Shown here in pieces: positions 1 through 10,438 of a DNA stretch of 64,000 nucleotides. The DNA lies in the NCBI GenBank assembly GCA_021234155.1, contig JAJEKV010000003.1:8492413-8556412 (forward strand), given 5' to 3'. The stretch comes from Isoetes taiwanensis (lineage: Eukaryota; Streptophyta; Lycopodiopsida; Isoetales; Isoetaceae). A model generated the notes under the pieces. That model saw only the letters and a program-made list of their open reading frames with translations, was not told the DNA's origin and made no database searches. The position numbers and the translations under genes are program-made. Numbering within the stretch: position 1 is the first letter of the stretch; the number at the start of each line of letters is the position of its first letter.

Positions 1-99
1 TATTTCGATTATTATTCCTTTGCATCCTTAAATAAAATAATTCCACAATGTACCTCAAAATCCTAGGTCCGTTCTGGTCTCTCCTCCAAAATTCAACCC

Positions 100-1270
100 A
101 TGTCCTCATGAAGCATCTCCGGAAACTCACGAAGAATCAATTGGCATCTTCCCATGTGGCATCTTCCTCGGGACAACCCGCCCATTGAACCAAAATCTCC
201 GTATTGTTAAGCCTCCTTAAGCGGCGGGTTTCCTCTCGCAAAATACGTTACGGTGAGAGTGCGAAAAGTTCTCCACCTTACTAAATCATCGTCCCCGGCA
301 TATGGGAAGGATCAAAACATACTTCCTCAAGTTACTCACATGGAAAACATTATGTACTTTCAAGTCGCGAGGGGTAACTCCAACTTGTAGGCCACCTTGC
401 CAATCGTTCCAAAATCTCATACGGACCCATACCTAGGGGCCCATTTACTGCACTTTTAAATGCCCGGTGAACTCTGCTTGGGATTAATCCTCAAAACACA
501 TAATCCCCTTTTTTGAAATTCAAGTGGTCTCGTCTCTTATTTGCATCTTGCTTACGTCTATTTTGTGCCACGATAAATTCTGCGAAGTCTCCTTAGTTGA
601 GCATCCATGTCCTCCGCTACTTCATTAGGCTGCTTCAACATTGCATTGAGGATCTCTCAATTAAGAGGACAACGGCACTCCTTACCATACATTGCTTCAA
701 AAGGGCTCATTTTGATGGAATCTTGATAAGTGTTGTTGTATGCAAACTTCGGCCAAGTACAAGTAAGAATCCCATACCTTTGGTTGACTAGGCACATACA
801 TTACGAGCATATCCTCCAAGACTTGATTAACTTCGCTCCACTTGGCCATCGGCGAGGGCGATAAGATGTCTTGGCATATAACTTAGTCCCAATATTTTGA
901 AAGCGACCCTTGCCAAAATTGGCTCATAAACTTTGTATCCGATCGATGAAATAGTGGTGGCATCCCATGCAACCTAAAAATCTCCTTAACGAATAACTTA
1001 GCAATATCCATTCTTAGCGATAGTCTTAATTAGGCATAAAATGGGCTGCTTGGTTAGTCGGTCAACCACAACATAGATTGCATCATAACTTTGAGCGTGT
1101 CCTGGGAAGCTCAACAATGAAGTCCATAGAAATACTCTCCCACTTAGAAGATGGAATTACTAAAGGTTGTAATTCTCTCCGGTTCCCCTAAACCTTGATG
1201 CTTTTACCTTTTGACAAGATAAACACCTAGCCACATACTCCTTAACCATCTTCTTACGTCGGGCCAAAAG
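100..1270 (-). pseudogene. Gypsy integrase with C-terminal chromodomain, heavily frameshifted
   Basis: Integrase would insert the element's cDNA; here it cannot be made. In pieces of several frames I read the zinc-finger end (VKEYVARCLSCQK, near 1205-1250), the first catalytic Asp context (WESISMDFIVELPR, near 1100-1150), a DRLTK segment after it, a degraded second half around 830-900, and near 143-200 a chromodomain end (EILVQWAGCPEEDATWE). The order and spacing fit a chromovirus integrase. No frame stays open for more than a short distance, in contrast to the intact frame just upstream in transcription. Some breaks may be sequence errors, as argued in the findings. Confidence 0.8.
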
Positions 1271-1273
1271 AAA

Positions 1274-2410
1274 TTAAAGCATTTTCCTCAAAGTCTTATG
1301 TACCCCTGGGTGGCCCGCTAAAGGACTATCATGTGCTTCATATAACAACCTCAATCTCAACTCCTGATCATTAGGAATACACATACGGCCATTATAATAT
1401 AAAACTCCTTTAGACAATGCATACCTCGGAAAATCTTGGGGGTTCTCCACCACAGGTGCAAAATACGGATCATTCCTCAATTTGCTAAGAATATCCGCAT
1501 CCCATTGCCCTTGTAGCACACTAATAGAGGTTAAGAATGACCTTCTAGACAAAGCATCAGCAATTACATTTTCTTTGCCAGGTTGATATTCAATTTCAAA
1601 ATCATACTCTTCCCTTAGTTGCATCCACCTTCTTTGCCTATTATTCAAATATGGCTGTTTTGCAAAATACTTTAAATTTTGGTGGTCAGTCTTCAAAAAG
1701 AAACGACGACCCAGCAAATAATGTCTCCATACCCTCAAGGCATGGATAATGGCCAACATTTCTAGATCATGCACTGGGTAATTTTGTTTAGCAGGAGACA
1801 ACTTACGAGATATATAAGCACAAACTCGGCCTTCCTGCAGCAAGACTCCTCCTATAGCTTTCCCAGAAGCATCAGTGACTACATGGAAGGGTACATTCAT
1901 ATCTGGAATCCTTAAGACTGGTGCACTAATCAAAACATCCTTTAACTTTTGAAAACTTTCCTGACAACTACCAGTCCATTGCAAATCATTCTTCTTACCC
2001 AGCAAAGAAGTCAAAGGAGCTGCAATCTTTGCAAATTTAGGAACAAATTTGCGGTAATAACCCGCTAATCCCAAGAATGATCTTACCTCCTTCACCGTCT
2101 TTGGTGTGGGCCAATCCCCTAACGCCTCAACCTTAGAAGGATCTGGCTCCAATCCCTTCTCTGAAATAACATGCCCAAGGTATACCAATCTAGTTTGTGC
2201 AAAAGAACACTTAGATAGCTTACCATACAACCTTTCTTGCCGCAAAATAGCTAATGTCTGCTTTACATGTTCCACATGCTCCTCTAATGTCCTGGAATAT
2301 ACCAAAATATCATCAAAGAAAACCAATATAAACTTATCCAAGAAAGATCGGAATATCTCATTCATTAGACGCATAAAGGTGGCGGGAGCATTTGTCAACC
2401 CAAAGGGCAT
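1274..2410 (-). pseudogene. Gypsy pol: RT palm/thumb, RNase H, start of integrase
   Basis: This 378-codon open frame is the best preserved part of the element. It opens with the RT segment MPFGLTNAPATF (residues 1-12), carries the catalytic FDD in VFFDDILVYS (30-39), then the thumb with SFLGLAGYYRKFVPKF. RNase H follows with VTDASGKAIGG near residue 178 and TDHQNLKYF near 241. The frame ends in the integrase zinc-binding HPGVHKT. The ATG is only the first Met of the frame: pol is normally read through from upstream, and the link to the RT N-terminus is broken between 2411 and 2595. It is therefore a fragment of one polyprotein, not a gene of its own. Confidence 0.9.
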
Positions 2411-2595
2411 TACAACAAACTTCGTAATGTCGTAAGCGTGTCCTAAAAAGCGGATCTTATAAATATCGTATCCTTGATCCTGATCGATGATATCGGATCG
2501 TAGATCAATTTTGTGAAATACTTAGCTTGTCCCAAGCCGGGTCAAATAGCTCATCAACCCTAGGCAATGCATATCTATTCTTCAGCATGTCACGG

Positions 2596-2877
2596 TTAAG
2601 CATCACGGTAATCAATACACAACCTTAATGTCCCATCCTTCTTTTTAACAAACAAAACTGGCGCACCAAATGGAGAAACACTAGGCCGTATAAACCCTTG
2701 TTCCAATAATTCCGCTAACTGTTTTTTCAATTCAGCCATCTCTAATGCATGAAATCTATATGGTGGCCTTGACGTAGGTTCAGCCCCAGGAACAAGTTCT
2801 ATCTCATGATCTACCATTCTATGTGGAGGCAATTCTGTTAATTCTTTAGGAAACACATCAGAAAACTCATCCAACAC
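2596..2877 (-). pseudogene. Gypsy RT N-terminal fragment
   Basis: The 93-residue frame contains the typical start of gypsy [14 protein letters not shown], then [16 protein letters not shown], then [20 protein letters not shown] and [15 protein letters not shown]. The first catalytic Asp block and the YHQI segment should follow at 2411-2595. That stretch is homologous but shifts frame several times. It continues the protease frame upstream and the 1274-2410 frame downstream and is inactive as it stands. Confidence 0.88.
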
Positions 2878-2887
2878 TTTCTGGATC

Positions 2888-3340
2888 TCAGGGGCAATAG
2901 GTTGTTCTGTAACTTTCTACTGATACCAAGAATGAATCCAACAACAATGCACATCCCATTCTTATGCAACCATTCTTAATCTGCTTCTTGAAACTTTTCC
3001 GGGACAAAGGTATAACCACTAATGACGAAGGCAATCCTTCCAACACATACTTATCTCCATTAGGACTTTGGCATGTAACTGTTTGCTCTCCGCAGTCAAT
3101 GCAAGCTTTATGTGGCCTTAACCATGACATTCCTAGAATAGCATCATATTTCCCTAGGCTCAATACTTCAAAACTAGTATGGGACTCAAGATCTCCTACT
3201 TGGAATTCAAGATTGTCTACCTTAGCATAAGAAGTCTTAATTTTGCCATCAGCCAACTCCACATATCTAGGGTCCCACTAATCATATTCAAATCTAGTTT
3301 CTTTGCGGCCTTGGGGAAATAAAGCAATGTGTACTACCAC
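2888..3340 (-). pseudogene. Gypsy retropepsin-like protease fragment
   Basis: The frame at 2888-3262 contains YDAILGMSWLRPHKACIDC, which matches the ILGMDWL...H...IDC block at the C-terminal side of the aspartic protease domain of gypsy elements. Upstream, around 3265-3340, a shifted frame reads FPKAAKKLDLNMISGT, which fits the stretch shortly after the catalytic Asp of the same domain. The catalytic Asp-Ser/Thr-Gly itself lies in the broken part and is not legible in one frame. Confidence 0.78.
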
Positions 3341-3342
3341 AA

Positions 3343-4062
3343 TCAATAAGAAAGAGAACGGAACTCCATGAATAATACACGGAACTCGATGACCACGACT
3401 TGATTATCTACGACCACGGTCCACTTGCGGCATACATGCACATTCTTTCCACGGGGAGGGTCCATGATTCTAGCAGCCCTAACTTCAACTGCGGGGTTAG
3501 CTTGTGCTATAATCCTGTTATCTCCCCTAGCTTGTCCTCGCCACCCTATTATTATCCCAAAACCTCCACGACCACCACGGTTACCTCGGCCTCCATTTCC
3601 TCTTGCCTTGGCCCGTCCCATAAGTATCACTAGAATTGACTGGACCACCGTTTTGTTTGCCCTCTCCACGTTGAGAACATGCGGGGCGGTGGCGGTGCTA
3701 TCCATCCACCTTCTCGGACAATCTGTCCATAATGACCAACTTCTCTTTTTGACACGAAGCATCGATTCTCATTAATACACTTTTCCCCTGGTTTCATCAT
3801 TCAAAGGTGCATACATAGGTCGAGATCCTCGACTTTGACCACCCTCCTGCATACTAACAGCCTGTGCAGCCATGCCACCCCTGCTAGGGAATCTACCTCT
3901 ACTCGTAGATCCACCCGTCTGCCATGTGGAAGGAGCTTGTCTCTTCTTAGCATTCTCAAGGTTGCCTTCTCGGCTAGATCGACTTCCGCGATTCTTAGCA
4001 ATTACGAACACCTCCTCCGGATCCTTATAGGACACACGACATTGTGCTCTTAATATCAACAC
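3343..4062 (-). pseudogene. Gypsy gag C-terminal half with broken zinc knuckle
   Basis: Frames at 3772-4062 and 3343-3762 hold a basic, Gly/Arg/Ser-rich linker (RGRFPSRGG, GNGGRGNRGGRGG) typical of gag nucleocapsid tails. Around 3705-3765 a CCHC knuckle can be recognised across frames (Cys-Phe, GHY and DCP are visible) but is split by small indels. The Met starts of these frames have no significance. Gag would form the virus-like particle that packages the element's RNA; this copy is disrupted. Confidence 0.7.
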
Positions 4063-4627
4063 CGCAAACCCTTCACAAATCGGTATAAAAGCTTCTCCTT
4101 ATCCTCAAAAGGACAATGATACTGCAACCTTCTGAACTTCTCGTTATATTCAGCCACCGTCCCTTTCTGTGTCAGGTCCAAAAACTCATTCATCTTGTCT
4201 ACCTTGTATCCAGGAGGCATAAAATGTCCTTCAAAAGCGATCTTAAACTCTTGCCAAGTTGCACATACGCAACCTTATTTATGTCCCGCAAATAATTCTC
4301 CCACCATACTCTAGCAAATCCACCCAACATTGCACGAGCCAATACGGCTTTAACAGAGTCTTCACATTGATGAGTTTAAAATAAAACTCAACCCCTTGAA
4401 GCCATGAGTCCATCATCCCGGTAACATTTTCTCCGATAAATACTTCTCTCTTAGTGTCCTTCACACCTTCTCCACTTGCCTTGTCGGTTCTTTGTCTTTT
4501 GTTCGCGGCGCTCTTTGCAACACTTGCTTTGAATAGACGCAAGATACCCGGCTACATCAGGGGTTCCACTAGGCCCAGCTCCACCAGTCTGTCCAACTCC
4601 TCTTGGGGATCCTCCTGGAGAACTCAT
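4063..4627 (-). pseudogene. Gypsy gag N-terminal half (retrotransposon gag domain)
   Basis: The likely original start is at 4627, where the frame begins MSSPGGSPRGVGQTGG about 75 bases after the primer-binding site. The gag domain follows in pieces: MDSWLQGVEFYFKL near 4370-4420 and ARAMLGGFARVWWENYLRD near 4280-4350, the latter matching the conserved A..WW block of retrotransposon gag. Several frame changes and stops interrupt it. Confidence 0.75.
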
Positions 4628-4700
4628 CTCTACAAGAATCTGAAATCATAGCAAATATCATCAATAATCAAAAATCTCATAATCCACTAACCAGAACCTT

Positions 4701-4712
4701 GCTCTGATACCA
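4701..4712 (-). other. Primer-binding site, tRNA-iMet type
   Basis: On the minus strand the bases read TGGTATCAGAGC, complementary to the 3' end of initiator tRNA-Met and the standard plant gypsy/copia primer site. It sits just inside the expected end of the 5' LTR and upstream of gag, which fixes the element's orientation. Confidence 0.9.
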
Positions 4713-4795
4713 ACTGTAACGTTCCTAACCGACATGCCCTTAACCAACTGGGCAAAACCGTCTAGACGTTTATGAATAGTCGCTTCTAGCCATTC
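4713..4795. other. Junction: 5' LTR stub against a second element
   Basis: About 80 bases separate the primer-binding site from the first recognisable codons of a plus-strand integrase. A short stub of the 5' LTR of the minus-strand element must lie here, ending in TTACA just before the primer site, but the LTR is far too short to be whole. The two elements were joined by deletion or nested insertion; no target-site duplication is visible. Confidence 0.5.
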
Positions 4796-5400
4796 ATGCC
4801 GGTGTCTCGGGAACGCCCCACAGGCACATTCAAGGTTCGAATACTCGAGCGGTCTACCATGGGCCCGTTACAGCAAGCCTTGGTAGAGGAAGTCCGTGCG
4901 TATCTGGTGGCAGCACGAAGCCGACAAAGGAGCATTGCTGACAAACATCGAATGCCACGCGAGTTTCAAGTTAGTGATTCGGTATAGTTGAAGGTCAAGG
5001 TTAAGCAGGCCAAGTTCAAGATTGGCAATTGCAAGAGATTGGCACCATGATGAGCAGGACCGTTCGAAATAATTCAACGAATAAGTCCTCAAGCTTATAA
5101 GTTGAATTTGCCCGCACATCTCAAAGTTCATAAAGTTTTTCATGTAAGCCGTTTGAAGAAGCATACCCCAGATCCTCATGAGATCTTGGATACACTGGCA
5201 CTTCTAGAAATGACGACGAACAATTGAAGATTGTTCCAAAAGCTCTTCTCGAAAAATCATATAAGCAAATGAGAAGAACCCAAATATTGCAGTATTTGGT
5301 CAAGTGGAAACACTTGCCGGTGGAGGATGCTACTTGGGTCCTTAAGCAAAATCTCGAGAAGGCTTACCCAGACTTTATGCGACAATGCTAGGGTCGAACC
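4796..5400 (+). pseudogene. Second gypsy element: integrase C-terminus and chromodomain
   Basis: In plus-strand frames I read the integrase tail (ALVEEVRAYLVAARSRQRSI, DKHRMPREFQVSD), then a SH3-like C-terminal block ([20 protein letters not shown]), then the chromodomain (YLVKWKHLPVEDATWVLKQN, near 5290-5355). This order is that of a chromovirus integrase end. Stops and frameshifts interrupt it, and the rest of this pol is missing on the left, where the minus-strand element begins. It probably belongs with the LTR at 6008-7184 as that LTR's upstream internal region. Confidence 0.85.
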
Positions 5401-6007
5401 ATCCACGATGCTATCAACTCCAACTCCAATGGTAAGTAATTGAGTGCTAGATCCGGCAGGGATCATGCAGGGGGGTGGGCTTAGATGCATCCTAGAATGA
5501 GAATGACCATATAGGCATATTAGGATGCGTTCGTCTACGACTCTAATTGGAACATTATCATTTCTTACACTGAGACAATTGCAAGCCTTAGGCATGATAG
5601 AATTCCCTCATTTTCTTTTTCTTATTTCAAAGGGGTGGTCCCTTCAACCACAATATCAAATAATTATATAAAATATTGATGTACTATAATTCTGTAGGTG
5701 AGTAGCGCGTACTGAGGCATCTGCAGTTCTCTGACGGCTCATTCTGGGGCCATGTCTTATTTTGTTTTGTTAGGTATGCTCCTTTACGGTCCACTAAGGA
5801 TCTTCTTGTTGTTTTCCATGTCTTTAACATGTTATGTGTGTCGTGTGGATGGACTATGGTCCAAAACATTGATCACCTATGATCTTTATGTAATTTTTCT
5901 ATTATATGATGAAGTATATTTTGTCTTCTAATCAACTACTAATAATTTCCATAGATTCACCACCTAATCTTAATGCTGAGGACAACATTATTTCAAGGGT
6001 GTAAGAA
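5401..6007 (+). other. 3' non-coding part of second gypsy element, with degraded polypurine tract
   Basis: No coding frame is recognisable after the chromodomain. The last bases before the LTR (about 5975-6007) read gaggacaac...tcaagggtgtaagaat, which resembles the end-of-pol and polypurine tract that precedes a gypsy 3' LTR. The rest is AT-rich and otherwise featureless. Confidence 0.5.
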
Positions 6008-7184
6008 TATGATGTTCTACGTATTTATATGCTATACATATAAATACCGTGACACATCACCAGGCATATTTAGACCATTATGGGTCATTAAGGGCTAATT
6101 TAGAAGGGTTTATGTTAGCTATACTAATTGTCATAATTTAATTAAGCTAATTAACCTAGTTAGGCTAATTAATATCATTAATTAGTATGCATAGGATAAT
6201 TAGGAGAAGCCACCTGGCCCAATTCGATTGGCCAGGGAATGCTTGCTAATCTGAGAGAGCAAGTTCGGCCTCCACCCCCAATTCTGCCCCAAATCGATTT
6301 GGGGGAGGATTGGAGAAGGGAGGAGCTGGCTGAATACTGTAGCTAGACTGGATTTATGGATGTTCTTTGGGATAACGGATCTAGCCAAGAGACAGGTTAG
6401 TCTAGTTTGCATTTCCATCTAACCCTTGTATGACGAGATGGATGATTAGACTCTATTTTATGTTCTATTTGAGATTAGGATGGATCTTTTATATATGAGT
6501 GCTCTCTGTTTCTATTCCTCCTGTGTGTATAGGTTAAAGGGGGACCAGTGGGGCCATGATTCTCTAGCCACTCATGGAAGCACCATGATCCGATAAGGGA
6601 TTCTCCCCTTTCCCTGCCTCATCAGACCAAGAAGATGTAACCCGGAGTAATCTCATAGGGTGACTCCATGAGATTGCGTCTCCAAAAGGCTACAACCACG
6701 CCATAGCATGATTCAACATATCTGCAAAGTGTGCACAGGAGGGCAGATGGGTAGGCTAGCCTAGCCATTGTTCTATGCCAGCCAATACCATTGCCACTAT
6801 TCTGTCTGTTGACATCCAGAGGCCCTGCCTGTTAGTTGACACCATTGAGTCTGAGCCTGGGATTAGGCCCTTCATTTTCGATGCATTTGTCATGTTTTCT
6901 ACTACTATGAGGTGTTGTACTATTGATGGATGGGCCACCCTTCGAGATGGCATGTTATTTTATCTATTGTGTGCTAGGTGCTAACTTTTATGTACACTTC
7001 TGCTATAGGATTCTTATAAAAGGCATGGGATGAATGACACCTCCGTATCCTTCACCCGGACACTTGGCCATCACAAGTAGTCCAAGGCAGACGGAGGCCT
7101 TTTGGTAGTGATGAAGCCGCCATGGAAGGGGAATTTCTCATATTTATATGATGGGAGCATCGTATAGATTCGGGGAGCGTCACA
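6008..7184 (+). mobile_element. LTR, left copy (plus orientation)
   Basis: The 1177-bp segment begins TATGATGTTC (the sister copy begins TGTGACGTTC) and ends GCGTCACA. The TGTGACG/CGTCACA terminal inverted bases and a primer-binding site one base beyond the right end define it as an LTR. It matches the reverse complement of 10439-11944 throughout except for an internal segment near 6705-6760, where the other copy has about 370 bp of a transposase gene. On its left lies a gypsy 3' end, on its right a primer-binding site and leader, so it has element-internal sequence on both sides. Confidence 0.88.
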
Positions 7185-7185
7185 A

Positions 7186-7197
7186 TGGTATCAGAGC
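7186..7197 (+). other. Primer-binding site, tRNA-iMet type
   Basis: TGGTATCAGAGC lies one base after the LTR end at 7184. The same site occurs in mirror position at 10426-10437. Confidence 0.9.
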
Positions 7198-7491
7198 ATG
7201 GTTCTGGAGGACCAGATTATTGCACTGGCCATGTTCTAACTCGTTAGACCGTTTAATAGTAAGGGTTTTAATGTAGGCATTACTAGGAACCCATAGATAA
7301 GATATTTTGGCTTAGTAGGTGAAAATAAGTTAGTTAGGAAGAAAAAGTTTAAGATATCAAGGTGAAGTTATGTTGAATTTTCTCCCGAATAAGGTCCCTT
7401 GCTTCAGGAGGCCATAACATTCTGTAGGAGACTTAGATCGAGGCAATTTTTGTTCCTTTGCATCGGAGACAATTTGTTTAGCTTAGAGCAC
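7198..7491 (+). other. Retrotransposon 5' leader, left arm
   Basis: This non-coding leader follows the primer-binding site and matches the reverse complement of 10139-10425 with only scattered differences. Homology between the arms ends at GAGCACCCTTT, where the hairpin element starts on this side and the LINE on the other. No gag start is present. Confidence 0.75.
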
Positions 7492-7805
7492 CCTTTGGAC
7501 GGGCCGTCAGCGGCATCAGAGGACCTCAAGATCAAAATCAGTGCCGGCAGGGAAATAGCATTTTTAAATCAAATTTAGCCAGACCTTTGAAACGACCACT
7601 AAAGATATATTTTAATTTTTTTTTTCAAACTTTTTTTTTTTAAATATACGGTGGGGAAAAATACGATGGAAAAATATGACGGACGCATATTTTCGATGCC
7701 GAAGTGGTCTCAGCGGCTCAAAATTTGATTTAAAAATGCTATTTCCCTATCGGCACTGATTTTGATCTTGAGGTCCTCTGATGCCGCTGAGGGCCCGTCC
7801 AAAGG
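7492..7805. mobile_element. Hairpin MITE-like element with ~85-bp inverted ends
   Basis: The element begins CCTTTGGACGGGCC and ends GGCCCGTCCAAAGG. The two ends are reverse complements over about 85 bp with about three mismatches; the central ~140 bp is AT-rich and contains a run of T. It has no coding capacity. The long inverted ends would fold into one stem. I cannot define a target-site duplication, partly because the right end runs into an AAGG repeat. The transposase family is not identifiable. Confidence 0.8.
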
Positions 7806-7823
7806 AAGGAAGGAAGGAAGGAA
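7801..7823. repeat. (AAGG)n microsatellite
   Basis: About five AAGG units directly follow the hairpin element. On the minus strand this is a CCTT run at the 3' end of the LINE, so it may be a simple-sequence tail of the LINE. Confidence 0.85.
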
Positions 7824-10138
7824 GATTCTTTTATCGTCCACGGAGACCAATCGGTCTATGGGACCCAATACAAAAACGCAGCAAGCGAATTACTGCCCGG
7901 ATTAAAAAACCCCCGCCCCGAAGGGTTTTCGAGGGAAAAACCGTGGCAGCAATCAGCCTGCTGACAAAGTGTCCTAACATATAAAATGCAGAAACACCGA
8001 AATATATACAGTCATGCACCACACCCGTAGTGCCTAATCAGCGGGCAGCCAGGCGGGGGCAAAGGTGACCTCGGAGGTCCAGTACCTCCTGAATGTATGA
8101 CCCCAGGGCACGTACTGACGGTGTGTTCATCAGCAAATGCAAGGGCAAGTCCGGCCGTACTAAGGGAGCGTATCTGGCCCGGATCCGGACTGAACGCCGG
8201 GCAACTCGGAAAGTGTGAGACTCATCCTCAATGGCACCCGCTTTGACAAAGACTGACAGAGCTCGTCCCGGGGGTCCCCAATCCACCCGCCCGCCTCTCG
8301 ATCGCGAAGATGGTGGGCACCTGTCGCGAATGGAGGCAATGAGTCTGCGCTTTTTCAGGCGCAGCCGGGAACGCAGTAGAGGCGTGGGCCCCTGGGCTAA
8401 CACGGGGGTTGATGTGCTCCTTGTAATGGGCCATTTTGACCTGGCCAGAGAGCGGGGGTCCCGAGCTTGCCAAGGAAACAAGCGCCTAGGTACTCCCCGG
8501 CAGTCGCCACGATCGGGCCGGCCGTGCCCACCTGCGACGCATCCGTTCTCACGCACATTCCATCCGGCGAACCACCGATCTCTCTTACCCCTCCAACAGG
8601 GCCCTAAGCCGCCAGCGGACCCATGGCCCGCAAGTAAGCCCGGTCGCGGGGAGCCGAGCATCACCCATAGTAACCACTTTACGAAAATAGACGATGTGTC
8701 TATCAAGGGCTGCCCGCTGGCGGCAAGAATCCAGTTTCTGCAGCCAGAATCGATAGGGGATGAAGGTTTCACCCCAAGTGCCCGTGCCAAAAAAATGCCT
8801 TACGCACTGCTCCAAGTCATTCCGAGGTCGCCAAAGAGACGGCCGCCCCAAAACCTCGACCGTCTGAAGGGACGTGCTTCGACCCGGTGCCCTGAATGAT
8901 GTGTGACCGATGGCCCCAATCATAGAGCTCGCACGGTGGCTCGATGTTCGCATGGCATAAAAAAGCGCTTCAGCCTGGCCGTCACCCAAGCGGATAGACG
9001 CGCCTCCCGCCAGAGGGAGGAGGGAACTCCACCCCTAGGTACTTGTAGGTGGGCGTGACGCCCACAGTGCCGCCCCGATATGTGAGTCGCGGGAGGCATG
9101 GGGTGGCGTGAAGAGGATATGAGAACCACGCCGTCTTGGCCAGATTGACGCCAAGCATGTCTCAGAGTAGCGACAAAATGTGTCTAGGGCGCCCGTGTGA
9201 GACCGCATAGCTTCGGGTGTGGGCCACGGAGCCAACATCGTCCGCATAGATGAGCCGGCGGATGACACAGTGCAAAAGTCGTATGCCATCCCCCATGCTC
9301 GCGATAAGCCGGGCTCTAACTCGACAATGTAGAGGCCAAAAGTGTTGGCGAGAGGGGCAGCCCCGCCGGACCCTCGATACTACCGTGAATGCTTGGCCCG
9401 CCGGTGCATCCCGCCAAAACAACTCTCATACAACTGTATATGGCATTACGCACGGTGGCGGGAGCCCCCCAGTTGACGCAGCTTCTAGCCCACGCCTTTT
9501 CCCGGGGAACAGTATCAAAAGCCTTCAAAGTCCACAAAGCGGCAATACAAGTCCTCGCCGATGATTCCGGCTGTCTTCAATCGCGCCCGTAGTGTAAAGA
9601 TATGGTCAATCGTTGAGTGGCGGGTCTAAAGCCCGCCTGCGGTGAGGGCTCGCGCACATGTCTTTCGCCTACGCCCGGGTCAATGCTTCCGCCGAGAATG
9701 CCGACCAACGGTTTGGCAAATACCGAATCGACCATGATCGTCCGGTAATTGGCCGGGACAAAGGTGGGTCGCCCGCCTTGTGAATGGGAACAACCCCGCT
9801 TGTGGTCCATTGTCGGGGAGACCTTCCCCGCAATGCTCTGTTGAAGCAGGGGTAGTGAGGGCCCAAGCACAAGCGGCTGCCTCCCCCATTTGAGTAACTT
9901 TCGGCACCGCATACCATCGAGGTCACCGCCTTCCCATTAGCCACCGTTGCGTGCCCTCCTCAACATCCTCGCCCACGAGAACCAATGGGGGCCATCCCGG
10001 GGGGGTATGGGCGCACGCTGGCCCCTCAAGGGTCATAGAGCTGCTGCCGCAAAATCTTGCTCCCACCGCCTCGGGTGTGATGTCCCCCACAGGGGTCGGC
10101 TGGCCTTCGAAGCACTCTGCGCCAAAAGGTTCGAGGAA
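7824..10138 (-). pseudogene. GC-rich LINE-type reverse transcriptase, 5'-truncated and broken
   Basis: On the minus strand, in several frames, the order of a non-LTR reverse transcriptase can be followed: GVVPIHKAGD and an NYRTI-like block near 9740-9840; QAGFRPATQ near 9620-9660; KAFDTVPREKAWAR near 9490-9535; GLPLSPTL near 9345-9370; LIYADDVGSVAHT near 9215-9260 with the catalytic Asp pair; and a YLGV-like block near 9040. The C-terminal part continues in GC-rich frames to a stop near 8038. The upstream endonuclease is missing. Multiple frameshifts make it non-functional. Its GC content is clearly above that of its neighbours. Overlapping long frames on the opposite strand reflect this composition. 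Confidence 0.82.
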
Positions 10139-10425
10139 AGGGTGCTCTAAGCTAAACAAATTGTCTCCGATGCAAATTGCCTCGATCTAAGTCTCCTACA
10201 AAATGTTATGGCCTCCTGAAGCAAGGGACCTTATTCGGGAGAAAATTCAACATAACTTCACCTTGATATCTTAAACTTTTTCTTCCTAACTAACTTATTT
10301 TCACCTACTAAGCCAAAATATCCTATCAATGGGTTCCTAGTAATGCTTACATTAAAACCCTTACTATTAAACGGTTTAACGAGTTAGAACATGGCCAGTG
10401 CAATAATCTGGTCCTCCAGAACCAT
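10139..10425 (-). other. Retrotransposon 5' leader, right arm (inverted)
   Basis: Reverse complement of 7198-7498: both arms share the run through ctaagctaaacaaattg and the segment up to the primer-binding site. It ends abruptly at about 10139, where GC-rich LINE sequence begins. Confidence 0.8.
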
Positions 10426-10437
10426 GCTCTGATACCA
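10426..10437 (-). other. Primer-binding site, tRNA-iMet type
   Basis: The plus strand reads GCTCTGATACCA, so the minus strand reads TGGTATCAGAGC, one base from the inner LTR end at 10439. Confidence 0.9.
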
Positions 10438-10438
10438 T

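Larger units (their letters stand above)
1..4714 (-). mobile_element. Ty3/gypsy chromovirus, decayed, 3' end cut by window edge
   Basis: Read on the minus strand, the domains run gag, protease, reverse transcriptase, RNase H, integrase zinc finger, integrase core and chromodomain. This is the gypsy order, and the chromodomain places it among chromoviruses. The 5' end is marked by a tRNA-iMet primer-binding site at 4701-4712. Only a few tens of bases of 5' LTR can remain to its right before another element starts, and the 3' LTR would lie left of base 1. Gag, part of pol and integrase are broken by frameshifts and stops, while RT/RNase H keeps a 378-codon open frame. Non-functional as it stands. 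Confidence 0.9.

Noticed and set aside
3425-3775. 116-codon plus-strand frame with Pro/Arg repeats
   Set aside because: Shadow of the Gly/Arg-rich gag tail on the minus strand.
8038-8899. Frames of 250 and 222 codons on opposite strands
   Set aside because: GC-rich composition opens several frames at once. The minus-strand one is the C-terminal part of the LINE; the plus-strand one has no motif and mirrors it.
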